From the NCBI RefSeq assembly GCF_900177295.1, contig NZ_FWZX01000004.1:186001-250000 (forward strand): DNA of 64,000 nt, written 5' to 3'. A program made the translations under genes and the position numbers. Below the pieces are notes generated by a model. It searched no databases. It was given only the letters and a program-made list of their open reading frames with translations, and was not told where the DNA came from. Numbering within the stretch: position 1 is the first letter of the stretch; each line of letters starts with the position of its first letter. Source of the DNA: Tistlia consotensis USBA 355. GTDB lineage: Bacteria; Pseudomonadota; Alphaproteobacteria; Kiloniellales; DSM-21159. Of this stretch, positions 1 through 9,071 are shown piece by piece.

Positions 1-1
1 C

Positions 2-148
2 CGGGAGCGGATCGCCGCTCGGGAGGACTGGCGCGAGACCCTCGTGGTCTCGCACTGGGCCTTCATCCGCGGCCTGACCGGCGAGGCGATCGCCAACGGC
101 ACCCACCTGCGCTTCGATCCCGCCGGCAGCGGCGCTTCGTCGGCCTAG
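2..148 (+). CDS. Histidine phosphatase family protein, C-terminal fragment
   Basis: Only the last 48 codons lie in the window; the gene begins upstream of base 1. The readable end contains LVVSHWAFIRGLTG, which resembles the second conserved block of phosphoglycerate-mutase-like phosphatases (a catalytic His after VVS, followed by a helix with R-x-LTG). Family membership rests on this one block, so the substrate cannot be given. It ends 84 bp before secB on the same strand. Confidence 0.5.
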   Translation, partial: RERIAAREDWRETLVVSHWAFIRGLTGEAIANGTHLRFDPAGSGASSA

Positions 149-232
149 GACACCGGCGCTGCTTGTGGGGATCGGTGCCGACGTGGTAGCGAAGCGCCCT
201 TTGCAGAGCCAGATCGAGGATCCAGCAGCGCG

Positions 233-724
233 ATGAGCGATCTCGACGAGACCGCCGCCGGCAACGGCGCCCCGCCAGCCGAGCCGTCGAACCAGCCGCC
301 CCTGGTGGTGCACAGCCAGTACGTCCGGGACCTGTCGTTCGAGAACCCGAACGCGCCGGCCAGCCTGGCCAACCAGGGGGAGCAGCCGAAGATCGAGGTC
401 AAGCTCGACGTCGGGGCCCGGCGCCTGCAGGAGCAGATCTACGAGCTGCTGCTGAAGATCGACCTGACCGCGAAGCAGGCCGAGCAGACCGCCTTCGTGC
501 TCGAGCTCGAGTACGGCGCGCTCTGCACCGTCGAGCCGACGCTCGACAACGATACGGTCCAGCAGCTGCTGATGATCGAAGGCGCGCGCACGGTCTTTCC
601 CTTCGCACGCCGGGTCATTGCGGACGTGACCCGCGACGGCGGCTTCCCGCCGGTGCTGATCAACACGATCGACTTCACGCGACTCTACGAGCAGCGCCGC
701 CAGGGCGGCTTCGCCGAGGCCTGA
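233..724 (+). CDS. secB: Protein-export chaperone SecB
   Basis: Cytosolic tetrameric chaperone that keeps precursor proteins unfolded and hands them to SecA. The 163-residue product has the usual SecB length. Residues 24-40 match the first beta-strand block (VVHSQYVRDLSFENP), and further on are the family blocks YELLLKIDLTAKQ and LMIEGARTVFPFARR. An acidic, Pro-rich 20-residue N-terminus precedes the domain. It converges with dnaQ, leaving 39 bp between the stop codons. secB next to dnaQ-coaE-aroE is common near alphaproteobacterial origins. Confidence 0.95.
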   Translation: MSDLDETAAGNGAPPAEPSNQPPLVVHSQYVRDLSFENPNAPASLANQGEQPKIEVKLDVGARRLQEQIYELLLKIDLTAKQAEQTAFVLELEYGALCTVEPTLDNDTVQQLLMIEGARTVFPFARRVIADVTRDGGFPPVLINTIDFTRLYEQRRQGGFAEA

Positions 725-763
725 GCCGGCCGGGCCTCTCCACGGGCCCCGCGGCGCGGGCGG

Positions 764-1441
764 CTACTGCCGCCAGAGCGGCTCCTTGAGCTTTTCCAGC
801 AGGCGTGCGTGCGCCGCGAGCTCCGTCTCGCTCGGGGCGTGCGGCCGAGGTTCGCGGCGGCGGCGCTCGGCGGCCGGTACCGCCGCGACGACGGCCTGCG
901 CCCGCTCGCGGGCCAGCTCGAGGCCCGGCTGGCGCCCGCCGTGCAGCTCCAGATAGACCTCGGCGAGCAGCCGGCAGTCGAGCAGCGCACCGTGCAGGTC
1001 GCGACCCGACAGGTCGATCTCGAAACGCCGGCAGAGCGCGTCGAGGCTGGCCTGCGCGCCCGGGAAGCGCTTGCGGGCGATCTGCACCGTGTCGATCGAG
1101 CGCTCCATCGGCAGCGGCGGATGCTTCAGGCGCTGCAGCTCGGCATTGAGGAAGCCGATGTCGAAGGCGGCGTTGTGGATGATCAGGGGGTCGCCGGCGA
1201 TGAAGGCCAGGAAATCCTCGGCGATCTCGGCGAAACGGGGCTTGTCCGCCAGGAACTCGGAGGTGATGCCGTGGACCCGGAGGGCGTCCTCGGGGATGTC
1301 CCGCTCCGGATTGATGTAGACGTGGAAGACCTGCCCGGTCGGCAGGCGATTGATCAGCTCGACGCAGCCGATCTCGACGATGCGGTGGCCGCCGTTCGGG
1401 TCGAGGCCCGTGGTTTCCGTGTCGAGGACGATTTCCCGCAT
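764..1441 (-). CDS. dnaQ: DNA polymerase III epsilon subunit (3'-5' proofreading exonuclease)
   Basis: Proofreading subunit of the replicative polymerase core. ExoI is DTETTG at residues 7-12, with metal ligands Asp7 and Glu9. ExoII is the block [13 protein letters not shown], and ExoIII is the [15 protein letters not shown] block with its conserved His and Asp. The C-terminal 50 residues are Arg/Glu-rich and should hold the alpha-binding segment. At 225 residues the length is normal. The ATG at 1441 lies inside the 3' end of coaE, an unusually long 88-nt overlap. First segment of a leftward run with coaE, aroE, maf and ppsR. Confidence 0.95.
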   Translation of the reverse strand: MREIVLDTETTGLDPNGGHRIVEIGCVELINRLPTGQVFHVYINPERDIPEDALRVHGITSEFLADKPRFAEIAEDFLAFIAGDPLIIHNAAFDIGFLNAELQRLKHPPLPMERSIDTVQIARKRFPGAQASLDALCRRFEIDLSGRDLHGALLDCRLLAEVYLELHGGRQPGLELARERAQAVVAAVPAAERRRREPRPHAPSETELAAHARLLEKLKEPLWRQ

Positions 1442-2082
1442 GGGCTGGCTTCCATCTGCCGGACGATAGACCGCAACTGCCTCAAGGTATCGCGCTTACC
1501 CAGTCCCGTCTGCACCACAAATTGTGCCCGGCGGCGCTTTTCGGCATCGGGCAGCTGCTGCGCCAGGATCTGCCGGAACTTGTCCTCGGTCATGCCGGGG
1601 CGGCGCAGCACACGCTGCCGCTGCAGCCAGGACGGGGCCGTGACCACGGCGACGGCGTCGCACTGCGCCTCGCCGCCGGTCTCGAACAGCAGGGGAATGT
1701 CGAGGCAGATCAGCGGCACCCGGCGCCGGGCGTGGCGCTCGACGAAGCGCCGCGCCGCGGCCCGGACCCGCGGATGCAGGATCGCCTCGAGCCGGCGCAG
1801 CGCCGCCGGATCGGCGAAGACCCGGGCGCCGAGCCGGCGGCGGTCGACCCGCCCCTCGACGACGACGCCGGGGAAGGCCGCCTCGATCGCCGGCACCGCC
1901 GCGCCGCCCTTGGCCATCAGGCGGTGCACGGCGGCATCGGCGTCGTGCACCGGGACGCCGAGCCGGCGCAGCATGCCGGCCGCCGTCGACTTGCCCATGC
2001 CGATCGAGCCGGTCAGGCCGAGCACGCGGGGGTGGCCACCGGGGCGACCACCGCGCCGTCCGGAAGCGCGTCGGGCGGTCAT
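1354..2082 (-). CDS. coaE: Dephospho-CoA kinase
   Basis: Catalyses the last step of coenzyme A synthesis, ATP-dependent phosphorylation of the 3'-OH of dephospho-CoA. The P-loop GSIGMGKS is at residues 25-32, followed by the substrate block VPVHDAD and the LDIPLLFET block. The family usually has about 200 residues; this one has 242. The excess is a basic 18-residue N-terminus and a Ser/Arg-rich tail of about 28 residues encoded out of frame within dnaQ. The tail is low complexity and looks like read-through past the normal CoaE end. The ATG overlaps the aroE stop by 4 nt. Confidence 0.92.
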   Translation of the reverse strand: MTARRASGRRGGRPGGHPRVLGLTGSIGMGKSTAAGMLRRLGVPVHDADAAVHRLMAKGGAAVPAIEAAFPGVVVEGRVDRRRLGARVFADPAALRRLEAILHPRVRAAARRFVERHARRRVPLICLDIPLLFETGGEAQCDAVAVVTAPSWLQRQRVLRRPGMTEDKFRQILAQQLPDAEKRRRAQFVVQTGLGKRDTLRQLRSIVRQMEASPCGKSSSTRKPRASTRTAATASSRSAASS

Positions 2083-2918
2083 CCCGGTGCCAGCACGAAG
2101 GCGCGCAGGGCCGGCGTGACCTGGGGCTCGACGCCGAACCAGGCGGCGAAGCCCGGCACCGCCTGGTGCAGCAGCATGCCGAGCCCGTCGACCGTGGGGT
2201 TGCCGCGCGCTTCTGCCGCCGCCAGCAGGGGCGTGGTCAGCGGCGCGTAGACCAGGTCGCAGACCGCGGCTTCGCGCGGCAGGGCCGCAAGATCCAGCTC
2301 CAGGGCCGGCTGCCCTGTCATGCCGAGCGAGGTCGTGTTGACCAGGAGACAGGCCTCCGCCAGCGCCTCCGGCCGCCGCTCCCAGTCCAGCGCCCGGATG
2401 CCGCCGCCGAGCTCGGCGGCCAGCCGCTCGGCGGTCGGCCGGGTCCGGTTGAGCAGGCGGATCTCCGGGACACCGGCGTCGCGCAGCGCGACGAGCACGG
2501 CACGGGCCGCTCCGCCGGCGCCGAGCACTACCGCCGGGCCATCCGACGGCGGCCAGCGCGGCGCAGCGGTGCGCAGGTTCTCGTAGAAGCCGATCCCGTC
2601 GGTGTTGTCGCCCCGGATCCGGCCGTCCTCGAAGACCAGGGTGTTGACCGCGCCGATCGCCTCGGCGCGCCCGGTCAGGCTGTCGGCGAGCTCATGGGCG
2701 GCCAGCTTGTGCGGCACGGTCACGTTGGCACCCCGGAAGCCGAGGTCGGCGAGGGCCCGGACCGCTGCCTTGAAACGCTCCGGACGGACCGGCAGCGGCA
2801 GGTAGGCGCCGTCGATGCCGTAGTGCTCGAGCCAGAAGCCGTGCAGCCGCGGCGAACGGGAATGCCCGACCGGCCAGCCCAGCACGCCGGCCAGCTTCGC
2901 CTTGCCGGACAGGATCAC
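2079..2918 (-). CDS. aroE: Shikimate dehydrogenase (NADP+)
   Basis: Reduces 3-dehydroshikimate to shikimate in the aromatic amino acid pathway. The N-terminal substrate domain has GHSRSPRLHG (residues 18-27) and NVTVPHK with catalytic Lys71. The GDNTDGIGF block carries the partner Asp107. The Rossmann part starts with VLGAGGAARA around residue 130 and includes NRTRPTAERL. Length 279 is typical. It starts with GTG (2916-2918) behind an A/G-rich stretch, which fits better than any downstream ATG because residues 5-20 are conserved. Overlaps coaE by 4 nt and lies 25 bp after maf. Confidence 0.95.
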   Translation of the reverse strand: MILSGKAKLAGVLGWPVGHSRSPRLHGFWLEHYGIDGAYLPLPVRPERFKAAVRALADLGFRGANVTVPHKLAAHELADSLTGRAEAIGAVNTLVFEDGRIRGDNTDGIGFYENLRTAAPRWPPSDGPAVVLGAGGAARAVLVALRDAGVPEIRLLNRTRPTAERLAAELGGGIRALDWERRPEALAEACLLVNTTSLGMTGQPALELDLAALPREAAVCDLVYAPLTTPLLAAAEARGNPTVDGLGMLLHQAVPGFAAWFGVEPQVTPALRAFVLAPG

Positions 2919-2943
2919 GTCGCCTTTCCCCCCAGTCCTCTCG

Positions 2944-3567
2944 TCATCTCGGCACCACGCCGCGATCCCTCAGGAAGCCGAGCAGCGGCAGCAGCGGCAG
3001 GCCGAGAATCTCGAAGAAGTCGCCCTGGATGCGGCTGAACAGCTGCACGCCGAGACCCTCGAGCTGGTAGCCGCCGACCGACTCGAGGGCGGCCGGCCCG
3101 ACCGCCGCCAGGTAGCGGTCGACGAAGGCACGGTCGAAAGGGCGCATGGTCAGGCGGCAGACCGCGTTATGGTGCCACAGCCGGGTACCGTTCTGCACGA
3201 CACAGACCGCCGTCTCCAGGCTGTGGGTGTGGCCGGCGAGCGCCAGCAGCTGGTCCGCCGCGGCCGCGAGATCGGCCGGCTTGTCGTACCAGCGGCCCTC
3301 GCAGGCGAGCAGCTGGTCGGCGCCGATCACCAGCGCACCCGGCCGCTGTGCCGCGATCCGCGCCGCCTTCAGCTCGGCCAGGGTCTCGGCGGCCTGGATC
3401 GGCTCGGCGCCCTCGGCCTTGAGCGACTCCTTGACTTCCGACTCGTCGACGCCGGCAGCAAGCGCCTCGAAGGCGAGCCCGGCCGCGCCGAGCAGCCGCC
3501 GCCGCGAGCCGCTGGCCGAGGCCAAGACGAGGTCCGGCGCCGCCGTCTCGTACAGCAGAGCGCTCAT
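2944..3567 (-). CDS. Maf-family nucleoside triphosphate pyrophosphatase
   Basis: Maf/HAM1-fold pyrophosphatase hydrolysing non-canonical or modified NTPs to NMP and PPi. The N-terminal block LVLASASGSRRRLL (residues 13-26) and the GADQLL block (82-87) are clear. Gln85 after catalytic Asp84 resembles the YceF subgroup (7-methyl-GTP) rather than the YhdE subgroup, which has Asp-Thr there; that substrate call is inference. The ATG at 3567 overlaps the ppsR stop (ATGA), so translation is probably coupled. 207 residues, normal for the family. Confidence 0.88.
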   Translation of the reverse strand: MSALLYETAAPDLVLASASGSRRRLLGAAGLAFEALAAGVDESEVKESLKAEGAEPIQAAETLAELKAARIAAQRPGALVIGADQLLACEGRWYDKPADLAAAADQLLALAGHTHSLETAVCVVQNGTRLWHHNAVCRLTMRPFDRAFVDRYLAAVGPAALESVGGYQLEGLGVQLFSRIQGDFFEILGLPLLPLLGFLRDRGVVPR

Positions 3568-4403
3568 CGGGCGGCCCCTTCGGCCTGCTCGGCGCGGTGA
3601 TTGGCGAGGCGGGTGATGATCGCCGCCGCCGTCTCCTCGATCGAGCGACGCGTGACGTCGACGACCGGCCAGCCGTGGCGGGTGAAGAGACGGCGCGCCT
3701 CGGCAACCTCGCGGCGCACCGAGTCGAGGTCGACGTAGTCGTCCTCCTTGGCGTCGCCGCCGATCATTCTCAGCCGGTTGCGCCGGATGTCGACCAGCCG
3801 CGCAGGATCCTTGGTCAGGCCGACGATCAGCGGGCCCTCGGCCCGCTCGATCTCCTGCGGCAGCGCCACACCAGGCACCAGCGGGTAGTTCGCGGCCCTG
3901 ATGCCGCGGTTCGCGAGATAGACCGTCGTCGGCGTCTTCGAGGTCCGCGACACGCCGAGCAGGATCACATCCGCCTTGTGGATCGTCTCCAGGCCGGCAC
4001 CGTCGTCGTGGGCCAGCGCGAAGTCCATCGCGGCGATCCGCTCGAAGTACTCGGCATCCATCTCGTGCTGGGCGCCGGGGCGGCCCTCGGTCTCGACACC
4101 GTAGTGGCTGGCCAGCACGGCGATGACCGGATCGAGGATCGACACGCAGGGCACCGCCAGGCGTGCGCAGCCTTCGGTCAGCTGGCGGCGCAGCTTGCCG
4201 TCGACCAGGGTGAAGAGCACCGGGCCGGGGTTGGCGCCGATGCCGGCCAGCACGCGTTCCATGTGCAGCGGCGTGCGCACCATGGTCCAGGCGTGCTCGA
4301 TCGTCTCGATCTGGCGGAACTGCACCGAGCAGGCGCGCACCACGGTGCCGACGGTCTCGCCGGTCGCGTCGGACACCAGGTGGAGATGATGGTAGCTCGG
4401 CAA
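3564..4403 (-). CDS. ppsR: PEP synthase regulatory kinase/pyrophosphorylase (PPSR, DUF299)
   Basis: Bifunctional Ser/Thr kinase and pyrophosphorylase of the family that controls phosphoenolpyruvate synthase or PPDK by ADP-dependent phosphorylation. HLVSDATGETVGTV lies at residues 8-21 and the P-loop-like GVSRTSKTPT at 150-159, both family signatures. I chose the TTG at 4401-4403: a GAGGA motif sits just upstream, homology starts at the following residues (PSYHHLHLVSD), and the product then has the usual length of about 279. The frame stays open to 4724, but that part is Pro/Arg-rich and lies in the putative origin. First gene of the leftward operon. Confidence 0.88.
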   Translation of the reverse strand: MPSYHHLHLVSDATGETVGTVVRACSVQFRQIETIEHAWTMVRTPLHMERVLAGIGANPGPVLFTLVDGKLRRQLTEGCARLAVPCVSILDPVIAVLASHYGVETEGRPGAQHEMDAEYFERIAAMDFALAHDDGAGLETIHKADVILLGVSRTSKTPTTVYLANRGIRAANYPLVPGVALPQEIERAEGPLIVGLTKDPARLVDIRRNRLRMIGGDAKEDDYVDLDSVRREVAEARRLFTRHGWPVVDVTRRSIEETAAAIITRLANHRAEQAEGAAR

Positions 4404-4825
4404 GCTGTCCTCAGGGTCCCCGGGAAAAGCCGTCGATGGCGGTGGACAGGTCGGCGAAACGGGCAGCGGGTCGATTTCCCTCCCCGGAAGCCGACAAGTC
4501 CTTCCGGCGGTGCTGCCCAGGTGGATGGTCCTCCTCCCTGCCTGTGGACCGAGGTCCCGGCAGAAACTTTTCCCTGTTATCCCCCTGATTCCGAAGACCG
4601 CGCAAGGCCCGCCCGGCCGGTTGCCGTGCGTCGAGCTCCCCACGCTTTTCCCCGGCCGGCCGATCCGGCGGCCCGGGCGGAGAGTCCTGGGGAGGACTTG
4701 CTGAAACAGGCCGATCCCCGTCATCCACAGCCTCTACTACAACAGCCTTCAAACCTTTATTCGATAAGAGAAACTGGAGTAGGGAAAGCACCTGACCCCT
4801 CGGCTCCCACGAAAGGACCCCTCGG
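4404..4825. other. Putative chromosomal replication origin (oriC) between ppsR and hemE
   Basis: A 422-bp gene-free segment between divergent genes, with five genes leading away on the left and four on the right, as expected for leading-strand transcription from a bidirectional origin. DnaA-box-like words (consensus TTATCCACA) are TCATCCACA at 4721-4729 (8/9), TTATCCCCC at 4577-4585 (7/9) and, on the minus strand, 4543-4551 and 4520-4528 (6/9 each). An AT-richer stretch at 4735-4790 could unwind. Known: the Caulobacter origin lies beside hemE. Inference: this is the same locus. No tandem array of perfect boxes is present, so box assignment is weaker than locus assignment. Confidence 0.7.
4721..4729 (+). 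promoter_or_regulatory. Best DnaA-box-like 9-mer in the putative origin
   Basis: TCATCCACA differs from the DnaA consensus TTATCCACA at one position. It sits just upstream of the AT-richer segment that precedes hemE, the arrangement expected for a box next to an unwinding element. A single near-match can occur by chance; its weight comes from its location. Confidence 0.5.
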
Positions 4826-5869
4826 ATGGTGCCCGGACAGTCGGCAGACAAGCGGTTCCTGAGGGCCCTGGGCGGCGAGGCGGTCTGGCCGCCGCCGGTC
4901 TGGCTGATGCGCCAGGCCGGGCGCTACCTGCCGGAGTACCGCAAGACGCGGGCCGAGGCCGGCGACTTCCTCGATCTCTGCCTGACGCCGGAGCTCGCGG
5001 TCGAGGTCACCCTGCAGCCGATACGGCGTTTCGGCTTCGATGCGGCGATCCTGTTCTCGGACATCCTGGTGGTGCCCCATGGCCTCGGCCAGAAGGTCTG
5101 GTTCGAGGAAGGGACCGGCCCGCGGCTCGAGCCGCTCGACTCGCCGGCCGCGATCGGGCGCCTCGAGCCGTCGGCGCTGCGGGAGCGCCTGGCGCCGGTC
5201 TTCGAGACGCTGCGGCGGCTTCGCAGCTCGCTGCCGGCGGAGACCGCGCTGATCGGCTTTGCCGGGGCGCCCTGGACGGTCGCCAGCTACATGATCGAGG
5301 GCGGCTCGAGCCGCGACTTCCAGAAGGGCCGGTCCTGGGCCTACGGCGACCCGGCGGGCTTCCAGGGGTTGATCGACCTGCTGGTCGAGGCCACCAGCGA
5401 CTACCTGCTGGCACAGGTCGAGGCCGGTGCCGAGGCTGTGCAGCTGTTCGATTCCTGGGCCGGCGTCTGGCCCGACGACCAGTTCCGACGCTGGTGCCTG
5501 GAGCCGGCGACGCGGATCGTCGCGACCCTCAAGCGGTCCCACCCGGACCTGCCGGTGATCCTGTTTCCGCGGGGGGCCGGAGCGCTCTACCGGGACGTCG
5601 CCGAGCGGGCCGGCGCCGATGCCCTGTCGCTCGACACCACCGTGCCGCTCGACTGGGCGCGGGCCGAGCTGCAGAGCCGGGTCTGCGTCCAGGGCAATCT
5701 CGATCCGGTGGCACTGATCGTCGGCGAGCCGGCGTTGGAGCGTCAGGCCGGGCGCATTCTCGAGGCCTTCCGGGGCGGGCCCTTCGTCTTCAATCTCGGC
5801 CACGGCATCGACAAATCGACGCCGCCGGCCCATGTCGAGCGCCTGATGACGCTGCTGCGTGGCGCTTGA
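4826..5869 (+). CDS. hemE: Uroporphyrinogen decarboxylase
   Basis: Decarboxylates the four acetate side chains of uroporphyrinogen III to give coproporphyrinogen III in haem synthesis. The N-terminal signature block is RQAGRYLPEYR at residues 29-39, and the catalytic Asp sits in LFSDILVVP (Asp79). GFAGAPWTVASYMIEGG and the C-terminal FNLGHGI block with its conserved His near residue 326 complete the set. 347 residues, standard length. An AAAGGA motif lies upstream of the ATG. First rightward gene from the putative origin; hemH and hemJ follow, giving a haem-synthesis cluster. Confidence 0.96.
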   Translation: MVPGQSADKRFLRALGGEAVWPPPVWLMRQAGRYLPEYRKTRAEAGDFLDLCLTPELAVEVTLQPIRRFGFDAAILFSDILVVPHGLGQKVWFEEGTGPRLEPLDSPAAIGRLEPSALRERLAPVFETLRRLRSSLPAETALIGFAGAPWTVASYMIEGGSSRDFQKGRSWAYGDPAGFQGLIDLLVEATSDYLLAQVEAGAEAVQLFDSWAGVWPDDQFRRWCLEPATRIVATLKRSHPDLPVILFPRGAGALYRDVAERAGADALSLDTTVPLDWARAELQSRVCVQGNLDPVALIVGEPALERQAGRILEAFRGGPFVFNLGHGIDKSTPPAHVERLMTLLRGA

Positions 5870-5939
5870 GGGGACGGCCGGCTGGTCACGGTCGGTCGAC
5901 GGCCTAGCTCTTGCGCGGAACCGGAAGAGGAGCGGGGCG

Positions 5940-7013
5940 ATGAGCGAGGACGCGAGGGCAGAGGCGCGCAGGCCGGCCGGACATCCGGCCGTCCCGCACG
6001 AGCGCCTCGGCGTCCTGCTGATCAACCTCGGCACGCCGGACGACACCGGCTATCACGCGATGCGTCGCTACCTGCGGGAGTTCCTCAGCGATCGCCGGGT
6101 CGTCGAGCTGTCGCCCTGGCTCTGGCAGCCGATCCTGCAGGGCGTGATCCTGACGACCCGGCCGACGCGGAGCGGGCGGAACTACGCCAAGATCTGGAAC
6201 CGCGAGCGCGACGAGTCGCCGCTGAGGACCATCACCCGGGCCCAGGCCGAGGCGCTGGCCGGCCGCTTCGGCGCAGCGGAGGCGGTGGTCGTCGACTGGG
6301 CGATGCGCTACGGCCGGCCCTCGATCGCCGAGCGCCTGGACGCGCTGCTCGCCGCGGGCTGCCGGCGGGTCCTGCTGGCGCCGCTCTACCCGCAGTACAG
6401 CGCGGCGACGAGTGCCACGGCCTGCGACCAGGCCTTCCGGCACCTGATGACCCTGCGCTGGCAGCCGGCGGTGCGCACCCTGCCGCCCTACCACGACGAT
6501 CCGGCCTACATCGGCGCCCTGGCCGACAGCGTCCGCAGCGGCCTCGCCCGGCTCGACTGGGAGCCGGAGGTCCTGCTCGCCTCGTTCCACGGCCTGCCCA
6601 AGGAGAACCTGGCGAAGGGCGATCCCTACCACTGCCATTGCCAGAAGACCGCGCGGCTGCTGCGCGAGGCGCTGGGCTGGCCGGAGGAGCGGCTGCGCAT
6701 CGTCTTCCAGTCGCGCTTCGGGCCGAAGGAATGGTTGCAGCCCTATGCCGACGTCACGACCGCCGAGCTGGCACGCCAGGGCACGAAACGGCTGGCTGTG
6801 ATCAGCCCGGGCTTCGTCGCCGACTGCGTCGAGACGCTGGAGGAGCTCAACATCGGCCTGCGCGAGACCTTCCTGGAGGGCGGCGGCGAGCATTTCGCCT
6901 ACCTGCCCTGCCTCAACGACACGCCGGGCTCGATCGATCTGCTGGAGGGCTTGACGCGGCGCGAGCTGGCTGGCTGGCTGCCGGCGGCAACGGAGGAGCA
7001 GGACGGGCGATGA
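5940..7013 (+). CDS. hemH: Ferrochelatase
   Basis: Inserts Fe2+ into protoporphyrin IX, the last step of haem synthesis. LLINLGTPD opens the domain at residues 26-34. The catalytic His is in LLASFHGLPK (His217), and the FQSRFGPKEWLQPY block follows. I place the start at the ATG of 5940, which has an AGAGGAG ribosome site about 9 nt upstream; an open frame from 5859 would add 27 unconserved residues and overlap hemE. 357 residues. The stop overlaps the hemJ start (ATGA). Confidence 0.95.
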   Translation: MSEDARAEARRPAGHPAVPHERLGVLLINLGTPDDTGYHAMRRYLREFLSDRRVVELSPWLWQPILQGVILTTRPTRSGRNYAKIWNRERDESPLRTITRAQAEALAGRFGAAEAVVVDWAMRYGRPSIAERLDALLAAGCRRVLLAPLYPQYSAATSATACDQAFRHLMTLRWQPAVRTLPPYHDDPAYIGALADSVRSGLARLDWEPEVLLASFHGLPKENLAKGDPYHCHCQKTARLLREALGWPEERLRIVFQSRFGPKEWLQPYADVTTAELARQGTKRLAVISPGFVADCVETLEELNIGLRETFLEGGGEHFAYLPCLNDTPGSIDLLEGLTRRELAGWLPAATEEQDGR

Positions 7014-7456
7014 GCGACTTCCTGGCGAGCGTCTATCCCTGGATCAAGGCACTGCACGTCATCTCGGTGATCGCCTGGATGGCCGGGATGCTCTATCTGC
7101 CGCGGCTCTACGTCTACCACGCCCAGGCCGCGGCCGGCTCCGAGACCAGCGAGACCTTCAAGGTGATGGAGCGGCGCCTGCTCAGGGCCATCGTCAATCC
7201 GGCAATGATCGCGACCCTGCTGTTCGGCCTGCTGATGCTCTGGGCCAATCCGGGGCTGCTCCACGCCGGCTGGTTCCACAGCAAGATCCTGCTGCTGCTC
7301 GGCATGTTCGCGCTGCACGGCTTCTTCTCGCGCTGGCGCAAGGACTTCGCCGCGGACCGCAACCGGCGCGGTGCCGGCTTCTACCGGATCATGAACGAGG
7401 CCCCGACGCTGCTCATGATCGGCATCGTGCTGCTGGCGGTCGCCAAGCCCTTCTGA
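7010..7456 (+). CDS. hemJ: Protoporphyrinogen oxidase HemJ
   Basis: Small membrane protein that oxidises protoporphyrinogen IX in bacteria lacking HemG/HemY. 148 residues with four predicted membrane segments. The first contains the conserved WIKALHVISVIAWMAGMLYLPRLYVYH block, whose His is a proposed haem ligand, and a second conserved segment is FHSKILLLLGMFALHG. Overlap of 4 nt with hemH and the gene trio hemE-hemH-hemJ fit a haem operon. Confidence 0.92.
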   Translation: MSDFLASVYPWIKALHVISVIAWMAGMLYLPRLYVYHAQAAAGSETSETFKVMERRLLRAIVNPAMIATLLFGLLMLWANPGLLHAGWFHSKILLLLGMFALHGFFSRWRKDFAADRNRRGAGFYRIMNEAPTLLMIGIVLLAVAKPF

Positions 7457-7774
7457 ACGGAGGTCGCGGCCGCGATCCGCTTGACGGGCCGGGCAGGCTC
7501 GGGTATCGACGGTCGCAAGAGACGGCGGTGCTTGCCATCGCCCGGCTCGCATCCCACCTTCGGTTCGAGAACAGCGGCCCGCCAAGGGACCCTTCCGCGC
7601 CATTCCCAGTCCATTCGCCGTCCGCGTCGCGCGCCGTGATCATCCGGCAGGCCAGGACGGCAGCAACGGCTGCATTCCACCCGTGGCCGTGCCGCCCCCC
7701 GACAAGGCCGAGAGGCCGGGCGGTCCCCGCCATCGCCCCCCATCCGACACGCGCGGCAACGCGCCGGTAGAGCC
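7457..7774 (+). other. 318-bp leader region between hemJ and rho
   Basis: No convincing gene lies here. It contains the promoter-like pair at 7481-7509 and a short hairpin at 7660-7673 (5-bp stem GCAGC/GCTGC, AACG loop). A long C-rich, unstructured rho leader is a known feature in several bacteria, where Rho attenuates its own mRNA. The stretch 7671-7750 here is C-rich, which is compatible with such autoregulation, but I cannot show it. Confidence 0.4.
7481..7509 (+). promoter_or_regulatory. Candidate housekeeping sigma promoter for rho
   Basis: TTGACG (7481-7486), a 17-bp spacer, then TATCGA (7504-7509). The -35 is 5/6 to consensus and spacing is ideal; the -10 is weaker. It would give a 5' UTR of about 260 nt for rho. 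Prediction only. Confidence 0.4.
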
Positions 7775-9031
<1,257 letters not shown>

Positions 9032-9071
9032 CCCCCGAAACGACGAGACCCGACGAGGGCAGGCGGCTTTC

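Noticed and set aside
4404-4724. N-terminal extension of ppsR by 107 residues
   Set aside because: The residues are Pro/Arg/Gly-rich with no PPSR homology, the TTG at 4403 has a close GAGGA, and the region carries origin-like features.
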